Assembly (NCBI RefSeq): GCF_027924185.1
Contig: NZ_BRVO01000001.1
Span: forward strand, 806,001 to 870,000
From: Neptunitalea lumnitzerae
GTDB lineage: Bacteria > Bacteroidota > Bacteroidia > Flavobacteriales > Flavobacteriaceae
Reading direction: 5' to 3'
DNA length: 64,000 bases
Shown: positions 45,951 to 54,389 of the stretch, piece after piece
Layout of the letters: the number at the start of each line of letters is the position of its first letter
How positions within the stretch are numbered: the first letter of the stretch is position 1
Made by a program: the position numbers and the translations under genes
The notes under the pieces: model-generated
Database searches by the model: none
What the model saw: the letters and a program-made list of their open reading frames with translations, nothing else
What the model was told of the DNA's origin: nothing

Positions 45951-46889
45951 TTAACAAAAATCTGCTTTAATTTTATCTAAAATAACTTGTGCAAGCTTCA
46001 CATTACTTTCGTGTGTCCAACCTGCAATGTGCGGTGTTAAAATAACATCGTACGATTTGGTAAGATATTTTAATGGTTCTGGCATTACATCATCATCATA
46101 CAAACCTTCAAAAGAAGATTTTTCGTATTCTAATACATCTAACCCTGCACCTTTAACAATACCTTTTTTCAAAGCATTTACTAAGTCTTGGGTTTCAACT
46201 AATTTACCTCTAGCAGTGTTTAAGAAATAGATAGGTTTTGCCAATCCGTTTAAAAACTCGGCATTAATCATTCTTTCAGAAGTAGGGTTAAGGTCGGTAT
46301 GTATACTAATAACATCTGCCTTTTGTTGCAACTCTTCTAAAGAAACTTGTGTAGCGTTTTCGTCGCCTACATTTTCTTTAATATCGTAGCATAGTACTTC
46401 TACCTCAAAACCTCTTAGTTTTTTAGCAAAAGCTTTACCCATATAACCGTAGCCAATAATACCTACAGTTTTACCATCTAACTCTTCTCCTCTGTTAGAT
46501 TCTCTTTCCCATTTACCTCTTCTTACCTTACGGTTTGCTTTTTTAATGTTGTTCATTAATCCTAAAAGCACTCCTAGGTTTTGTTCTGCTACAGCGTTAC
46601 GGTTACCTTCTGGTGCAGCAATAAGGGTAATCCCTTTTTCTCTAGCAAAATCACCATCAATATTTTCAACACCGGCACCAACTCTAGCAATAAACTTAAG
46701 GTTGGTAGCATGTTCTAAAAATGCTTTATCAATAGAGAAACGACTTCTGATAATAATACCGTCGTACTCATGAATTTTCTTTTCAACTTTTAATTTTGGG
46801 GATAGATAGTCCTCATGATTCTCAAACCCTAAAGCGTTCAATCCCTCCAATAATAATGGGTGATTAGTGTCTAAGTGAAGTATCTTCAT
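45951..46889 (-). CDS. D-2-hydroxyacid dehydrogenase (SerA-like, no ACT domain)
   Basis: The 312-residue protein has the NAD-binding loop VGIIGYGYMGKAFAKKL (about 142-158). Substrate residues include ARVGAGVENID (about 68-78). Catalytic R/E/H positions appear in FLNTARGKLVETQDL, GLDVLEYE and LTPHIAGWTHES. Length fits a phosphoglycerate dehydrogenase-type enzyme without the regulatory end. The natural substrate could be 3-phosphoglycerate or another 2-hydroxyacid. The promoter is flanked by a perfect inverted repeat. Confidence 0.86.
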   Translation of the reverse strand: MKILHLDTNHPLLLEGLNALGFENHEDYLSPKLKVEKKIHEYDGIIIRSRFSIDKAFLEHATNLKFIARVGAGVENIDGDFAREKGITLIAAPEGNRNAVAEQNLGVLLGLMNNIKKANRKVRRGKWERESNRGEELDGKTVGIIGYGYMGKAFAKKLRGFEVEVLCYDIKENVGDENATQVSLEELQQKADVISIHTDLNPTSERMINAEFLNGLAKPIYFLNTARGKLVETQDLVNALKKGIVKGAGLDVLEYEKSSFEGLYDDDVMPEPLKYLTKSYDVILTPHIAGWTHESNVKLAQVILDKIKADFC

Positions 46890-46890
46890 A

Positions 46891-46942
46891 ACGTTATCTT
46901 TTTAGATGAGCAAAGGTACAAAGTTTGCTGTTAAGATAACGT
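46891..46942 (-). promoter_or_regulatory. Promoter of the hydroxyacid dehydrogenase gene, flanked by inverted repeat
   Basis: A minus-strand TACCTTTG -7 box (46918-46911) lies between two perfect 10-bp arms, ACGTTATCTT at 46891-46900 and AAGATAACGT at 46933-46942. The arm centres are 42 bp apart, about four helical turns. One arm sits at the ribosome-binding region just before the ATG. Confidence 0.55.
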
Positions 46943-46974
46943 GAAATTACAGGTAATTATGGCTATAATTTGAT

Positions 46975-48330
46975 TTAAAAACCTAGAATAAGTTTAGCAA
47001 TACTAAAGTAAACTAATATCCCAAAAATATCATTACTGGTAGTAATAAAGGGGCCTGTTGCCACAGCAGGGTCTATGCCTCTTTTATCTAGGAAAATAGG
47101 GATAAATGTACCTATAATTGCTGCAATAATGATAACAGAAATAATAGCAATACCAATGGTAAGCGATACTATATAATCGGTATTAAAAAAGAAATGTGTA
47201 ATTAATAAAACAATCAAAGCAATAGAGCCACCGTTTACCAAGCCTAAAAGAAACTCTTTAAACAAACGGTTGATTATTTGTCCATCAATAGAATTGTTAG
47301 CTAATCCTTGTACTACAATAGCCGATGATTGTACGCCAACATTACCTGCGGTAGCCTGAATTAAGGGTACAAAACTGAGGAGTATTACAAAGTCGCCCAT
47401 GCCTTGTTGAAAGGAGGTGATAATTTTAGCAGCCATCATACCCCCAAAGGTTCCAATAAGTAGCCATGGTAATCTTGCACGGGTAAGTTTTAAGATGCTA
47501 TCTTTTGCTTCAACGTCTTTAGAAATACCTGCCGCCATTTGGTAATCTCTTTCCGCTTCATCTCTAATAACGTCTACAATATCGTCAATGGTAATTCTAC
47601 CCACCAATCTACCAAGTTCGTCTACAACAGGTATAGCTTCAAGGTCATACTTGGCCATAATACGAGCCACATCTTCAGCATCGTCATGTACCGATGCATA
47701 ATCTACCTTAGATATATAAATGTCTTTAATAGCGCTTCTAGTAGATGCTGTTAGTAAGTCTTTAAGTGAAAGACGTCCAATAAGTCTTTCGTTATCGTCT
47801 ACAACATAAATAGAATGTACTCTGGTCACATGTTCTGCCTGAGCTCTCATTTCTTTTACGCAGTTTAATACCGACCAGTTTTCATTTACCTTAACTAGCT
47901 CTTTTGCCATTAAACCCCCAGCGGTGTCATTATCGTAACGTAAAAGTTCAACAATGTCTTTGGCGTGTTCGTGGTCATCTATAAACGCTATTACCTCGTC
48001 TCTTCTATCATCTGGTAATTCGTTAATAATATCTGCCGCGTCATCGGTGTCTAGCTCAACAATTTCGTCTGCAATTTCTTTTGCAGAAAGCTTTTCTAAG
48101 ATTTTATCTCTAATATCTTCATCAAGCTCAGTAATAACATCCGATGTTTTTTTACTGTCTAGAAGTTTAATAAGGTACGTAGCTTCATCTAAATTTAGCT
48201 CGTGTATAATCTCGGCAATATCTGCGTAGTGCACATCGCCAAGTAACATTAACAACTCATGCTTATTGTCAACTTCAATAAGAGCCTCTATTTGTTCAAT
48301 GAGTTCATCACTAAGTTTAAATGGGGTCAT
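46975..48330 (-). CDS. mgtE: Magnesium transporter MgtE
   Basis: I choose ATG 48330 (MTPFKLSDEL); a GTG 18 nt upstream lies inside a hairpin. The 451-residue protein has the MgtE N domain (about 8-125, helical repeats with LDEDIRDKIL, DDAADIINELPDDRR). Two CBS domains follow (about 130-255), then five membrane helices (about 280-450). The pore motif GIDPAVATGPFITTSND is intact. It imports Mg2+ and is gated by intracellular Mg2+. It is probably transcribed with ksgA and the DUF4286 gene. Confidence 0.94.
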   Translation of the reverse strand: MTPFKLSDELIEQIEALIEVDNKHELLMLLGDVHYADIAEIIHELNLDEATYLIKLLDSKKTSDVITELDEDIRDKILEKLSAKEIADEIVELDTDDAADIINELPDDRRDEVIAFIDDHEHAKDIVELLRYDNDTAGGLMAKELVKVNENWSVLNCVKEMRAQAEHVTRVHSIYVVDDNERLIGRLSLKDLLTASTRSAIKDIYISKVDYASVHDDAEDVARIMAKYDLEAIPVVDELGRLVGRITIDDIVDVIRDEAERDYQMAAGISKDVEAKDSILKLTRARLPWLLIGTFGGMMAAKIITSFQQGMGDFVILLSFVPLIQATAGNVGVQSSAIVVQGLANNSIDGQIINRLFKEFLLGLVNGGSIALIVLLITHFFFNTDYIVSLTIGIAIISVIIIAAIIGTFIPIFLDKRGIDPAVATGPFITTSNDIFGILVYFSIAKLILGF

Positions 48331-48344
48331 AAGCTTTGTTTTAA

Positions 48345-48362
48345 ACACCCTATTTAGGGTGT
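48345..48362 (-). promoter_or_regulatory. Hairpin in the mgtE leader
   Basis: Perfect 8-bp arms ACACCCTA (48345-48352) and TAGGGTGT (48355-48362) flank a 2-nt gap, 15 nt before the mgtE ATG. No T-run follows, so a terminator is unlikely. It could affect mgtE translation or be a protein-binding site. Confidence 0.45.
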
Positions 48363-48395
48363 GTATTGTACTCTTATTTTACTCGCGGAGAAACA

Positions 48396-49175
48396 TTAAT
48401 CCGGTTGATCTGAAATCATCTGCGTAATTTCTAAAAACTCGGCAACGCTCAATTGTTCCGGACGCATCCCAAAGATACTATGTTCTTTTAGATTATCGGA
48501 AGTTATAAAAGCTTTTAAACTATTTCTTAATGTTTTTCTTCGTTGATTAAAGGCAGCTTTTACAACTTGGAAAAATAATTTTTCGTCGCAAGGTAAGTGG
48601 TAGTTTTCTTTTCGTTTTAATATTAATACACCACTTTTTACTTTAGGTGGTGGGTTAAATACTTTTTCAGAAACAGTAAATAAGTAGGTTGCATTGTAAA
48701 AAGCTTGTGTTAGTACCGATAGAATACCATAGGTTTTACTACCTGGCTTTTCACAGATACGCTCTGCTACCTCTTTCTGAAACATACCAGAAAATTCAGG
48801 AACTTGATCTCTCATTTCTAATGTTTTAAAAACAATTTGAGAAGAGATGTTGTATGGGAAGTTACCTATAATAGCAAAGGGCTCTTCTTTAAAAACGTTT
48901 CTTACATCGTATTTTAAAAAATCTTTGCTTATAATTCTGTCTGATAGGTTTAGGTAATGAGTTTGCAGATATTCTACAGATTCTGTATCTATTTCTATCA
49001 CATGAGTGGTAATGGGTTTTTCTAACAGGTATTTAGTTAATACACCCATACCCGGACCAATTTCTAATACATTTTGGTATCCGCTTAAGGTAAGTGAGTC
49101 TGCAATTTTTTTAGCGATATTTTCATCGGTTAAAAAATGCTGTCCTAAATGTTTTTTGGCCCTTACGTTTGTCAT
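48396..49175 (-). CDS. ksgA: 16S rRNA dimethyladenosine transferase
   Basis: The 259-residue enzyme dimethylates A1518 and A1519 of 16S rRNA. The SAM loop is [15 protein letters not shown] (about 39-53). The catalytic motif is [13 protein letters not shown] (about 103-115). The basic C-terminal part includes [17 protein letters not shown] and [11 protein letters not shown]. The normal N-terminus [17 protein letters not shown] is present. It follows a DUF4286 gene by 3 nt and precedes mgtE. Confidence 0.96.
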   Translation of the reverse strand: MTNVRAKKHLGQHFLTDENIAKKIADSLTLSGYQNVLEIGPGMGVLTKYLLEKPITTHVIEIDTESVEYLQTHYLNLSDRIISKDFLKYDVRNVFKEEPFAIIGNFPYNISSQIVFKTLEMRDQVPEFSGMFQKEVAERICEKPGSKTYGILSVLTQAFYNATYLFTVSEKVFNPPPKVKSGVLILKRKENYHLPCDEKLFFQVVKAAFNQRRKTLRNSLKAFITSDNLKEHSIFGMRPEQLSVAEFLEITQMISDQPD

Positions 49176-49178
49176 ATT

Positions 49179-49490
49179 CTAGTGATCGCTAATAATTTCT
49201 AATTCGGTACGGAATGATACAATGCTGTCTGCAAACTTTTTTAATACTTTGCCTCTTAATTCTTCAGCGTGTTCATCATAATACTTATTTAAGTCTTCTT
49301 TGTTGTTTGCCGTATATTGAACCGAGTACGTAACCCCGCCCATTTCTTCTTCTACTAACACTTTTATAATTCTAGCGTTCGTAAATTTTCCGGTAGCTAA
49401 TATTTCCGGAATGTGAGTTTCCTGCATCCATTTTAACCACTCTTCGTGTACCGATTCTGCAATATTGCTGGTTACATTATAAATATACAT
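49179..49490 (-). CDS. DUF4286 family protein
   Basis: The 103-residue soluble protein begins MYIYNVTSNIAESVHEEWLKWMQ and has a ferredoxin-like mixed pattern: VTYSVQYTANNKEDLNKYYDEHAEELR (about 55-81). This matches the DUF4286 group found in Bacteroidota beside ksgA. The function is unknown. A minus-strand TATATTTG -7 box is at 49516-49523. It is likely the first gene of the DUF4286-ksgA-mgtE transcript. Confidence 0.8.
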   Translation of the reverse strand: MYIYNVTSNIAESVHEEWLKWMQETHIPEILATGKFTNARIIKVLVEEEMGGVTYSVQYTANNKEDLNKYYDEHAEELRGKVLKKFADSIVSFRTELEIISDH

Positions 49491-49593
49491 ACAATCTTAA
49501 AGTTTTTTTAAAATGCAAATATAACTTGCTTTAGAGTAAAATGTCGGGTATTTTGCCTTTTTAAATGAATATAAGGATTTTCAACCGAAATAC

Positions 49594-50544
49594 ATGAGAG
49601 CTGTAAGTATTAACGAATTTGGAAGCATAAATAATTTACAAATAACCAATATAGACACTCCTTCACCTAATGATAATGAAATAATTTTGAAGGTAGAGGC
49701 TATTGGTATAAACCCTGTAGACGCAAAGGCAAGAGAAGGAAATGCTTTTGCTGCTAAATTGCCAAAAGTAAATTTTCCGGTAATTTTAGGAAAAGATGTA
49801 GCTGGTATTGTAGTGAAAAAAGGGAAAAAAATTACTAGCTATAATGTAGGTGATCATGTTTTTGGTATTGCAAGTAATGGTAGCGGTTTTGGAGAAACGT
49901 ATGCTGAGTACACCAAAACAAGTATTGATGCTTTGGTACCTATACCACGCCAAGTTTCTTTTACTGATGCTGCCTCAAGTCCGGTTGCTGCTTTAACTGC
50001 TATCCAGGCACTTAAAGAAACTATAGATTTGTCTCCTACCGATCATATACTTATACATGCAGGAGCTGGTGGAGTAGGGCATTTTGCTATTCAATATGCT
50101 AAATATATAGGCGCTACAGTTACGGCTTCATCATCATTAGAAAATAAAGATTTTATATTAAATACCTTAGGAGCAGATGCTCACATTGATTATGAGAATG
50201 TTGATTATAAAGAGTATGAGAGTAAATTTGATGTGGTATTAGACCTTGTTGGATTAACGAATATTGATAACGCTATTTTAACCACCAAGCCAGGGGGCGA
50301 TGTGATTTGTATACCTTCTAATTCTTTTGATTTGTTTAAGCAAAAATTAAAAGATAAAGATGTAAACGGGCATACATTGCTAATGCACCCTGATAAGGAA
50401 TGGATGCATTATTTATCTCATTTATTAAAGGAAGAAATTTTAGTGCCTTATATATCTAATACCTATGGGCTAGAAGATATGCAAGAGGTTCATAAAAAAA
50501 TAGAATCTGGTAAAACCCGAGGAAAACTAGTAGTAGTACCTTAA
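49594..50544 (+). CDS. Zinc-independent MDR oxidoreductase (quinone reductase-like)
   Basis: The 316-residue protein has the GroES-like fold at the start (VEAIGINPVDAKAREG, VILGKDVAGIVVKKG, YNVGDHVFGI). The nucleotide loop is HAGAGGVGHFAIQYAKYIGATV (about 148-169). No structural-zinc cysteines are present, so it belongs with zeta-crystallin/quinone oxidoreductase-like MDR enzymes. It probably uses NADPH. The substrate is unknown. It ends at a strong terminator. Confidence 0.87.
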   Translation: MRAVSINEFGSINNLQITNIDTPSPNDNEIILKVEAIGINPVDAKAREGNAFAAKLPKVNFPVILGKDVAGIVVKKGKKITSYNVGDHVFGIASNGSGFGETYAEYTKTSIDALVPIPRQVSFTDAASSPVAALTAIQALKETIDLSPTDHILIHAGAGGVGHFAIQYAKYIGATVTASSSLENKDFILNTLGADAHIDYENVDYKEYESKFDVVLDLVGLTNIDNAILTTKPGGDVICIPSNSFDLFKQKLKDKDVNGHTLLMHPDKEWMHYLSHLLKEEILVPYISNTYGLEDMQEVHKKIESGKTRGKLVVVP

Positions 50545-50547
50545 AAT

Positions 50548-50583
50548 AAAAAGCCTTTGTAGTAACTACTACAAAGGCTTTTT
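50548..50583. terminator. Bidirectional terminator
   Basis: Arms AAAAAGCCTTTGTAGT (50548-50563) and its complement (50568-50583) flank AACT. It is shared by the MDR and aldo/keto reductase genes. Confidence 0.93.
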
Positions 50584-50602
50584 ATGATGTGTTTAAAATG
50601 TT

Positions 50603-51595
50603 TTATGATTGTAAAACAGCTACAATAGCTTGTAATTCTTCAGGTGAAAAATATAAATTTTCTAAACTTTTAATAGCGTCTGTAACCTGTTCTGGCTTAC
50701 TGGTACCCACCAATACAGAGGTAACACGGTTGTCTCTTAGTAGCCAAGACAATGCCATGTGCGCCAATTTTTGTCCGCGTTTTTTAGCTATAATATTCAG
50801 TTCTTTTACCTTTTCAATAATTTCTGGTGTAATATGGCTTTCGTTTAAGAATTTGCCGCTTTTTACAACTCTACTATCCTTTGGTATACCTTTTAAATAT
50901 TTGTCTGTAAGTAAACCCTGGGCAAGTGGCGAAAAAGGAATGCAGCCTACTTTATGTTCTTCAATTACATCTAACAGTCCTTCTTCAGGTGTTCTTACAA
51001 ACATGCTGTATTTAGGTTGATGAATTAAACACGGAGTGCCCATTTCTTTTAAAATTTTAAATGCTTGTGCAGCTCTTTCAGGGCCATAATTGCTAATACC
51101 AACATATAAGGCTTTACCTTGGCGTACAATAAGATCTAGGGCAGCCATGGTTTCTTCCAAAGGGGTATCTGGGTCTGGACGATGATGATAAAAAATATCT
51201 ACATAGTCTAGTTTCATTCTTTTTAAACTTTGGTTTAAACTAGATACCAGGTATTTTTTACTTCCCCAATCTCCGTATGGCCCATCCCACATATCGTAGC
51301 CTGCTTTGGTAGAGATTACTAATTCATCACGGTAGCCACCTAAATCATGATGTAGTATTTTACCAAAGTTCTTTTCGGCACTACCAGGTGGTGGTCCGTA
51401 ATTGTTAGCAAGATCAAAATGGGTTATACCATTGTCAAAAGCGGTAAATATAATATTTTGACTATTTTCAAAATTGGTTGTATTTCCAAAGTTATGCCAC
51501 AATCCTAAAGATAAAGCCGAAAGCTTAAGACCGCTGTTTCCACAACGTCTGTAGGTCATTTGTTGGTATCTTTGAGCAGAAGGTTTGTAATTCAT
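50603..51595 (-). CDS. Aldo/keto reductase (L-glyceraldehyde-3-phosphate reductase type)
   Basis: The 330-residue protein begins YRRCGNSGLKLSALSLGLWHNFG. The catalytic set is visible: D in HFDLANNYGPPPGSAE, Y in the same segment, K in ISTKAGYDMW and H in FYHHRPDPDTPLEE. SPLAQGLLTDKYL and a late SWLLRDNRVTSVLVGTS follow. Motifs match the YghZ group, which reduces methylglyoxal and related compounds. A TAAGTTTG -7 box (minus, 51619-51626) and an inverted repeat lie upstream. Confidence 0.9.
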   Translation of the reverse strand: MNYKPSAQRYQQMTYRRCGNSGLKLSALSLGLWHNFGNTTNFENSQNIIFTAFDNGITHFDLANNYGPPPGSAEKNFGKILHHDLGGYRDELVISTKAGYDMWDGPYGDWGSKKYLVSSLNQSLKRMKLDYVDIFYHHRPDPDTPLEETMAALDLIVRQGKALYVGISNYGPERAAQAFKILKEMGTPCLIHQPKYSMFVRTPEEGLLDVIEEHKVGCIPFSPLAQGLLTDKYLKGIPKDSRVVKSGKFLNESHITPEIIEKVKELNIIAKKRGQKLAHMALSWLLRDNRVTSVLVGTSKPEQVTDAIKSLENLYFSPEELQAIVAVLQS

Positions 51596-51618
51596 TTTTT
51601 CTATTCATTAATCATAAT

Positions 51619-51655
51619 CAAACTTACTAAATAAATGTGCTTTGTCATTTATTTA
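51619..51655 (-). promoter_or_regulatory. Aldo/keto reductase promoter region with 10-bp inverted repeat
   Basis: A minus-strand -7 box TAAGTTTG (51626-51619) is preceded by perfect arms TAAATAAATG (51628-51637) and CATTTATTTA (51646-51655) with 8 nt between. The repeat covers the usual -33 region, so a bound repressor or activator could act here. Confidence 0.5.
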
Positions 51656-51868
51656 ATCTTCAATTTTCTGATTAAAATTCATCAATTTTTATGATGTTTA
51701 TAATAGATTGATTGTGAAAGTAATATCATTTGTTTTAATTTTTTGAAAGCAAATCATTACAGATGTGTTGGTATAAGCGGCTTTTTGGTTACCTATAATT
51801 AACTTTTCTAGTAGAACGGAGCAAATTCTAAATAATATGTTTTTTATTTGCATTAAAATTAAGCGTAA

Positions 51869-52492
51869 TTGGATTTACTTAAAAGCATATTTTCAGACAC
51901 TATCACAGTGTTTACCATTATGAACCCACTTTCAGTTGGGGTTATTATGCTGTCTTTATTAGATGAAGACGTGTCTGATGCAGAGGTGAAAAGTGTGGCT
52001 AATAAGGCTAGTAAAGCCATTTTTGTAGCATTGCTAATTATCTTTTTTATCGGTCAGTATATCTTTAAATTTTTAGGAGTATCACCTGATGGGTTACGTG
52101 TATTTGGTGGACTTATACTTTTAGTAATGGGTATTAACATGGTGCAAGGTCATGGTAAAAAAGTAAACCATAGTAGTAAAGAGCAAGAGGCAGCGGGTAA
52201 TAGAGAAGATATTAGTGTAGTGCCCTTGGCTATACCTATTACTGTTGGCCCAGGTTTAATTACTACTACTTTGAGTATGAGTTTAAAAGCGGTAGATTGG
52301 CAACACTACGTAAGTGGTTTTGTAGCTATTTTAATCTGTTGTATTGCCAGTTTGTTAATTTTAGGGCGTATGCCGTATATTAAACAAAAACTTGGGGTAA
52401 ACGGATTGCGTGTGTTTAACCGTATTATGGGGTTAGTAGTAGGTTCTTTAGCGGCACAAATGATTTTAACAGGGATTTCGGAATATTTATGA
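51869..52492 (+). CDS. MarC family membrane protein (TTG start)
   Basis: The 207-residue protein has six membrane helices. The first helix (SDTITVFTIMNPLSVGVIMLSLL) has the N-P box of MarC, and a second half repeats it (VVPLAIPITVGPGLITTTLS, about 109-128). The only start that keeps helix one is TTG at 51869, since a TAA stop lies directly before it and the next ATG is inside the helix. MarC proteins were wrongly linked to antibiotic resistance; the true role is unknown. The end overlaps a convergent gene by 6 nt. Confidence 0.84.
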   Translation: MDLLKSIFSDTITVFTIMNPLSVGVIMLSLLDEDVSDAEVKSVANKASKAIFVALLIIFFIGQYIFKFLGVSPDGLRVFGGLILLVMGINMVQGHGKKVNHSSKEQEAAGNREDISVVPLAIPITVGPGLITTTLSMSLKAVDWQHYVSGFVAILICCIASLLILGRMPYIKQKLGVNGLRVFNRIMGLVVGSLAAQMILTGISEYL

Positions 52493-54280
52493 TCCTAAAT
52501 TGTCGCCCCTTAATTTTCTAAAGGCTTTCCTAGCGGCTACAAAGTATATACTGTCTTGGTGATTAAATATAATTTTCTCGTAGTATTCTTTTGCTTTATC
52601 GGTATCTATTAAATGATATTCATAAATGGTGGCTAAGGCAAAAAGTGCATCGTCGGTTAGAATACCGCCATCAAAGAATTCTAACATTTTTTCATAGTTT
52701 ATAATAGCTTTATCATATGCTTTGGCTTTCTCATACAATTTAGCTTGTTTGTATAGGGCCTCATCTTCAATGCTTTCTCCCTTATGTTTTGTAAGTATTG
52801 TATCTAATAGCTTTATAGCTTCCGTATCTTTGTTTTGGTATGCCAATAAATCTGCTTTTGCGTATATTTTTAGCGCAGTCTGTAAAGAGTCTTCTTGCGA
52901 GTTATCTGTAATTACAAGCATTAACTGTAAGGCATCATTAGCTATGAGCTGAGAAGTAGAAGATTTTAAAATTTTTAATTGATTCTCTGCCCATTTAAAG
53001 TCGCCTTTATAAAAACTAGTTTGAGCTACTTTAAACATAGCATTTTGCCCTATAACGTCATTTTTTAATTTGGTTTGTATTTGAGAATAATAAATAAGTG
53101 CTTCGTTAAAATGCTGGTCATATACTAAAATATCGGCTAATTCCATCTTAACAGCTGCTTCATCAAAAACTGAAAGATTGAGTTTTAGTAGTTTTTTTAA
53201 ATGTTCAGAAGCTACCTCCGGATTATTTTTTTGGAAGGCAATAAAATGGGCGTATGCTATGTGTAGTTGTACCGTTTGCGGTATCATACCATATTCAGGA
53301 AGTAGTTTATGAAACTTGTCTTCAATTTCTTTTTCAGGTACTGGATTCTCTTGAGACAGAAGTTTGATGATGGCCAACTCAGCTTCTAAAATAGCTCCGT
53401 TAAAATTACTCTTCTCAATAATAAAGTTATAAATACTAATGGCGGTAGCGTTCTCTTTGTCTTCGGTAGCAGCAAGCGCCAAATCTGTGAGCCTATCTAA
53501 AGATATTTCGTTGGTACGTTTGTAAATAGCTTTCTCTTGAATAAAAGCCATGTTATACTGTTTTTGTTGTACAAACAACCAACTAAGAATTTCATTCCAT
53601 TTAGTATCTGGTGCAGATTGTGTTCTTTTAAGTAATAGCTTTTTAAGAAGCTGGTTACTTTGGTTGCTTGGCTCTTCTGTAATAAACTGAGCAAGGGCAC
53701 GTCTTATTTTTGTTTGTTGCTGTTCGTTTGTTGCATACAAATCTAAAAGTGTATCAAACATCTTTTCTACGTTACCTTGTTCTCCATATATGGTAGCTAT
53801 GGCATAACCATAGTTGAGGTTTGGTTTTAATTCCATACCCTTGGTATACGCTTGCAGAGCATAATCTAATAAGGAGTATTTGTGAAATTGATACCCAATA
53901 CTACCTGAATATTCAGGTTTCATTTCAATGTACTTTATAGTTCTGTCAAAATAGTAGGTAGCTTTTACAGAATCTTTCTGAAGCAAATAGTTGTATCCCA
54001 AATCTATTTCGGTAAGTGGTATTGGGTTACCAGAATGATCTAGTTTGTGCAATAGCACTTCTTGTGCCTCAGTGTATTGTTCTAGTTGTTGATAGCATTG
54101 TACCAAATACGTTAGGTACGTGTTGTTATAGGGTTGGCTATCATATAATTCTTTATAAATAGCAAGTGCCTTATCAAAGTCTCCGTCTTCAAAGTATTGT
54201 TTGGCTAGTTGACTGTTTTGTGAAAAACCATATACGGTAAACAGAACAAAAACAATATGTAGTATCCATTTTCTTTTCAT
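52487..54280 (-). CDS. Exported tetratricopeptide-repeat protein
   Basis: The 597-residue protein has a signal peptide (MKRKWILHIVFVLFTVYGFSQ, 1-21). TPR or TPR-like helices cover nearly all of the rest (FDKALAIYKELYDSQP near the start; YDKAIINYEKMLEFFDGGIL and DKAKEYYEKIIFNHQDSIY near the end). It probably sits in the periplasm as a scaffold. The last repeats resemble the outer-membrane assembly-type TPR end (a YFVAARKAFRKLRG tail), but no further name is justified. Confidence 0.82.
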   Translation of the reverse strand: MKRKWILHIVFVLFTVYGFSQNSQLAKQYFEDGDFDKALAIYKELYDSQPYNNTYLTYLVQCYQQLEQYTEAQEVLLHKLDHSGNPIPLTEIDLGYNYLLQKDSVKATYYFDRTIKYIEMKPEYSGSIGYQFHKYSLLDYALQAYTKGMELKPNLNYGYAIATIYGEQGNVEKMFDTLLDLYATNEQQQTKIRRALAQFITEEPSNQSNQLLKKLLLKRTQSAPDTKWNEILSWLFVQQKQYNMAFIQEKAIYKRTNEISLDRLTDLALAATEDKENATAISIYNFIIEKSNFNGAILEAELAIIKLLSQENPVPEKEIEDKFHKLLPEYGMIPQTVQLHIAYAHFIAFQKNNPEVASEHLKKLLKLNLSVFDEAAVKMELADILVYDQHFNEALIYYSQIQTKLKNDVIGQNAMFKVAQTSFYKGDFKWAENQLKILKSSTSQLIANDALQLMLVITDNSQEDSLQTALKIYAKADLLAYQNKDTEAIKLLDTILTKHKGESIEDEALYKQAKLYEKAKAYDKAIINYEKMLEFFDGGILTDDALFALATIYEYHLIDTDKAKEYYEKIIFNHQDSIYFVAARKAFRKLRGDNLGS

Positions 54281-54330
54281 ACATCAAATAAGTGCTATCT
54301 TCAAATATACATAAATAAGTGTGTATAAAA

Positions 54331-54368
54331 TAAAAAATCCGTAACAAGCCATGGGCGTGCTACGGATT
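54331..54368 (-). terminator. Terminator of serS
   Basis: On the minus strand, AATCCGTA pairs with TACGGATT with further imperfect pairing inside (GCC/GGC), followed by a run of T. It lies 22 nt after the serS stop. Confidence 0.75.
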
Positions 54369-54389
54369 ATATTTTAGGTGACTAATTTA

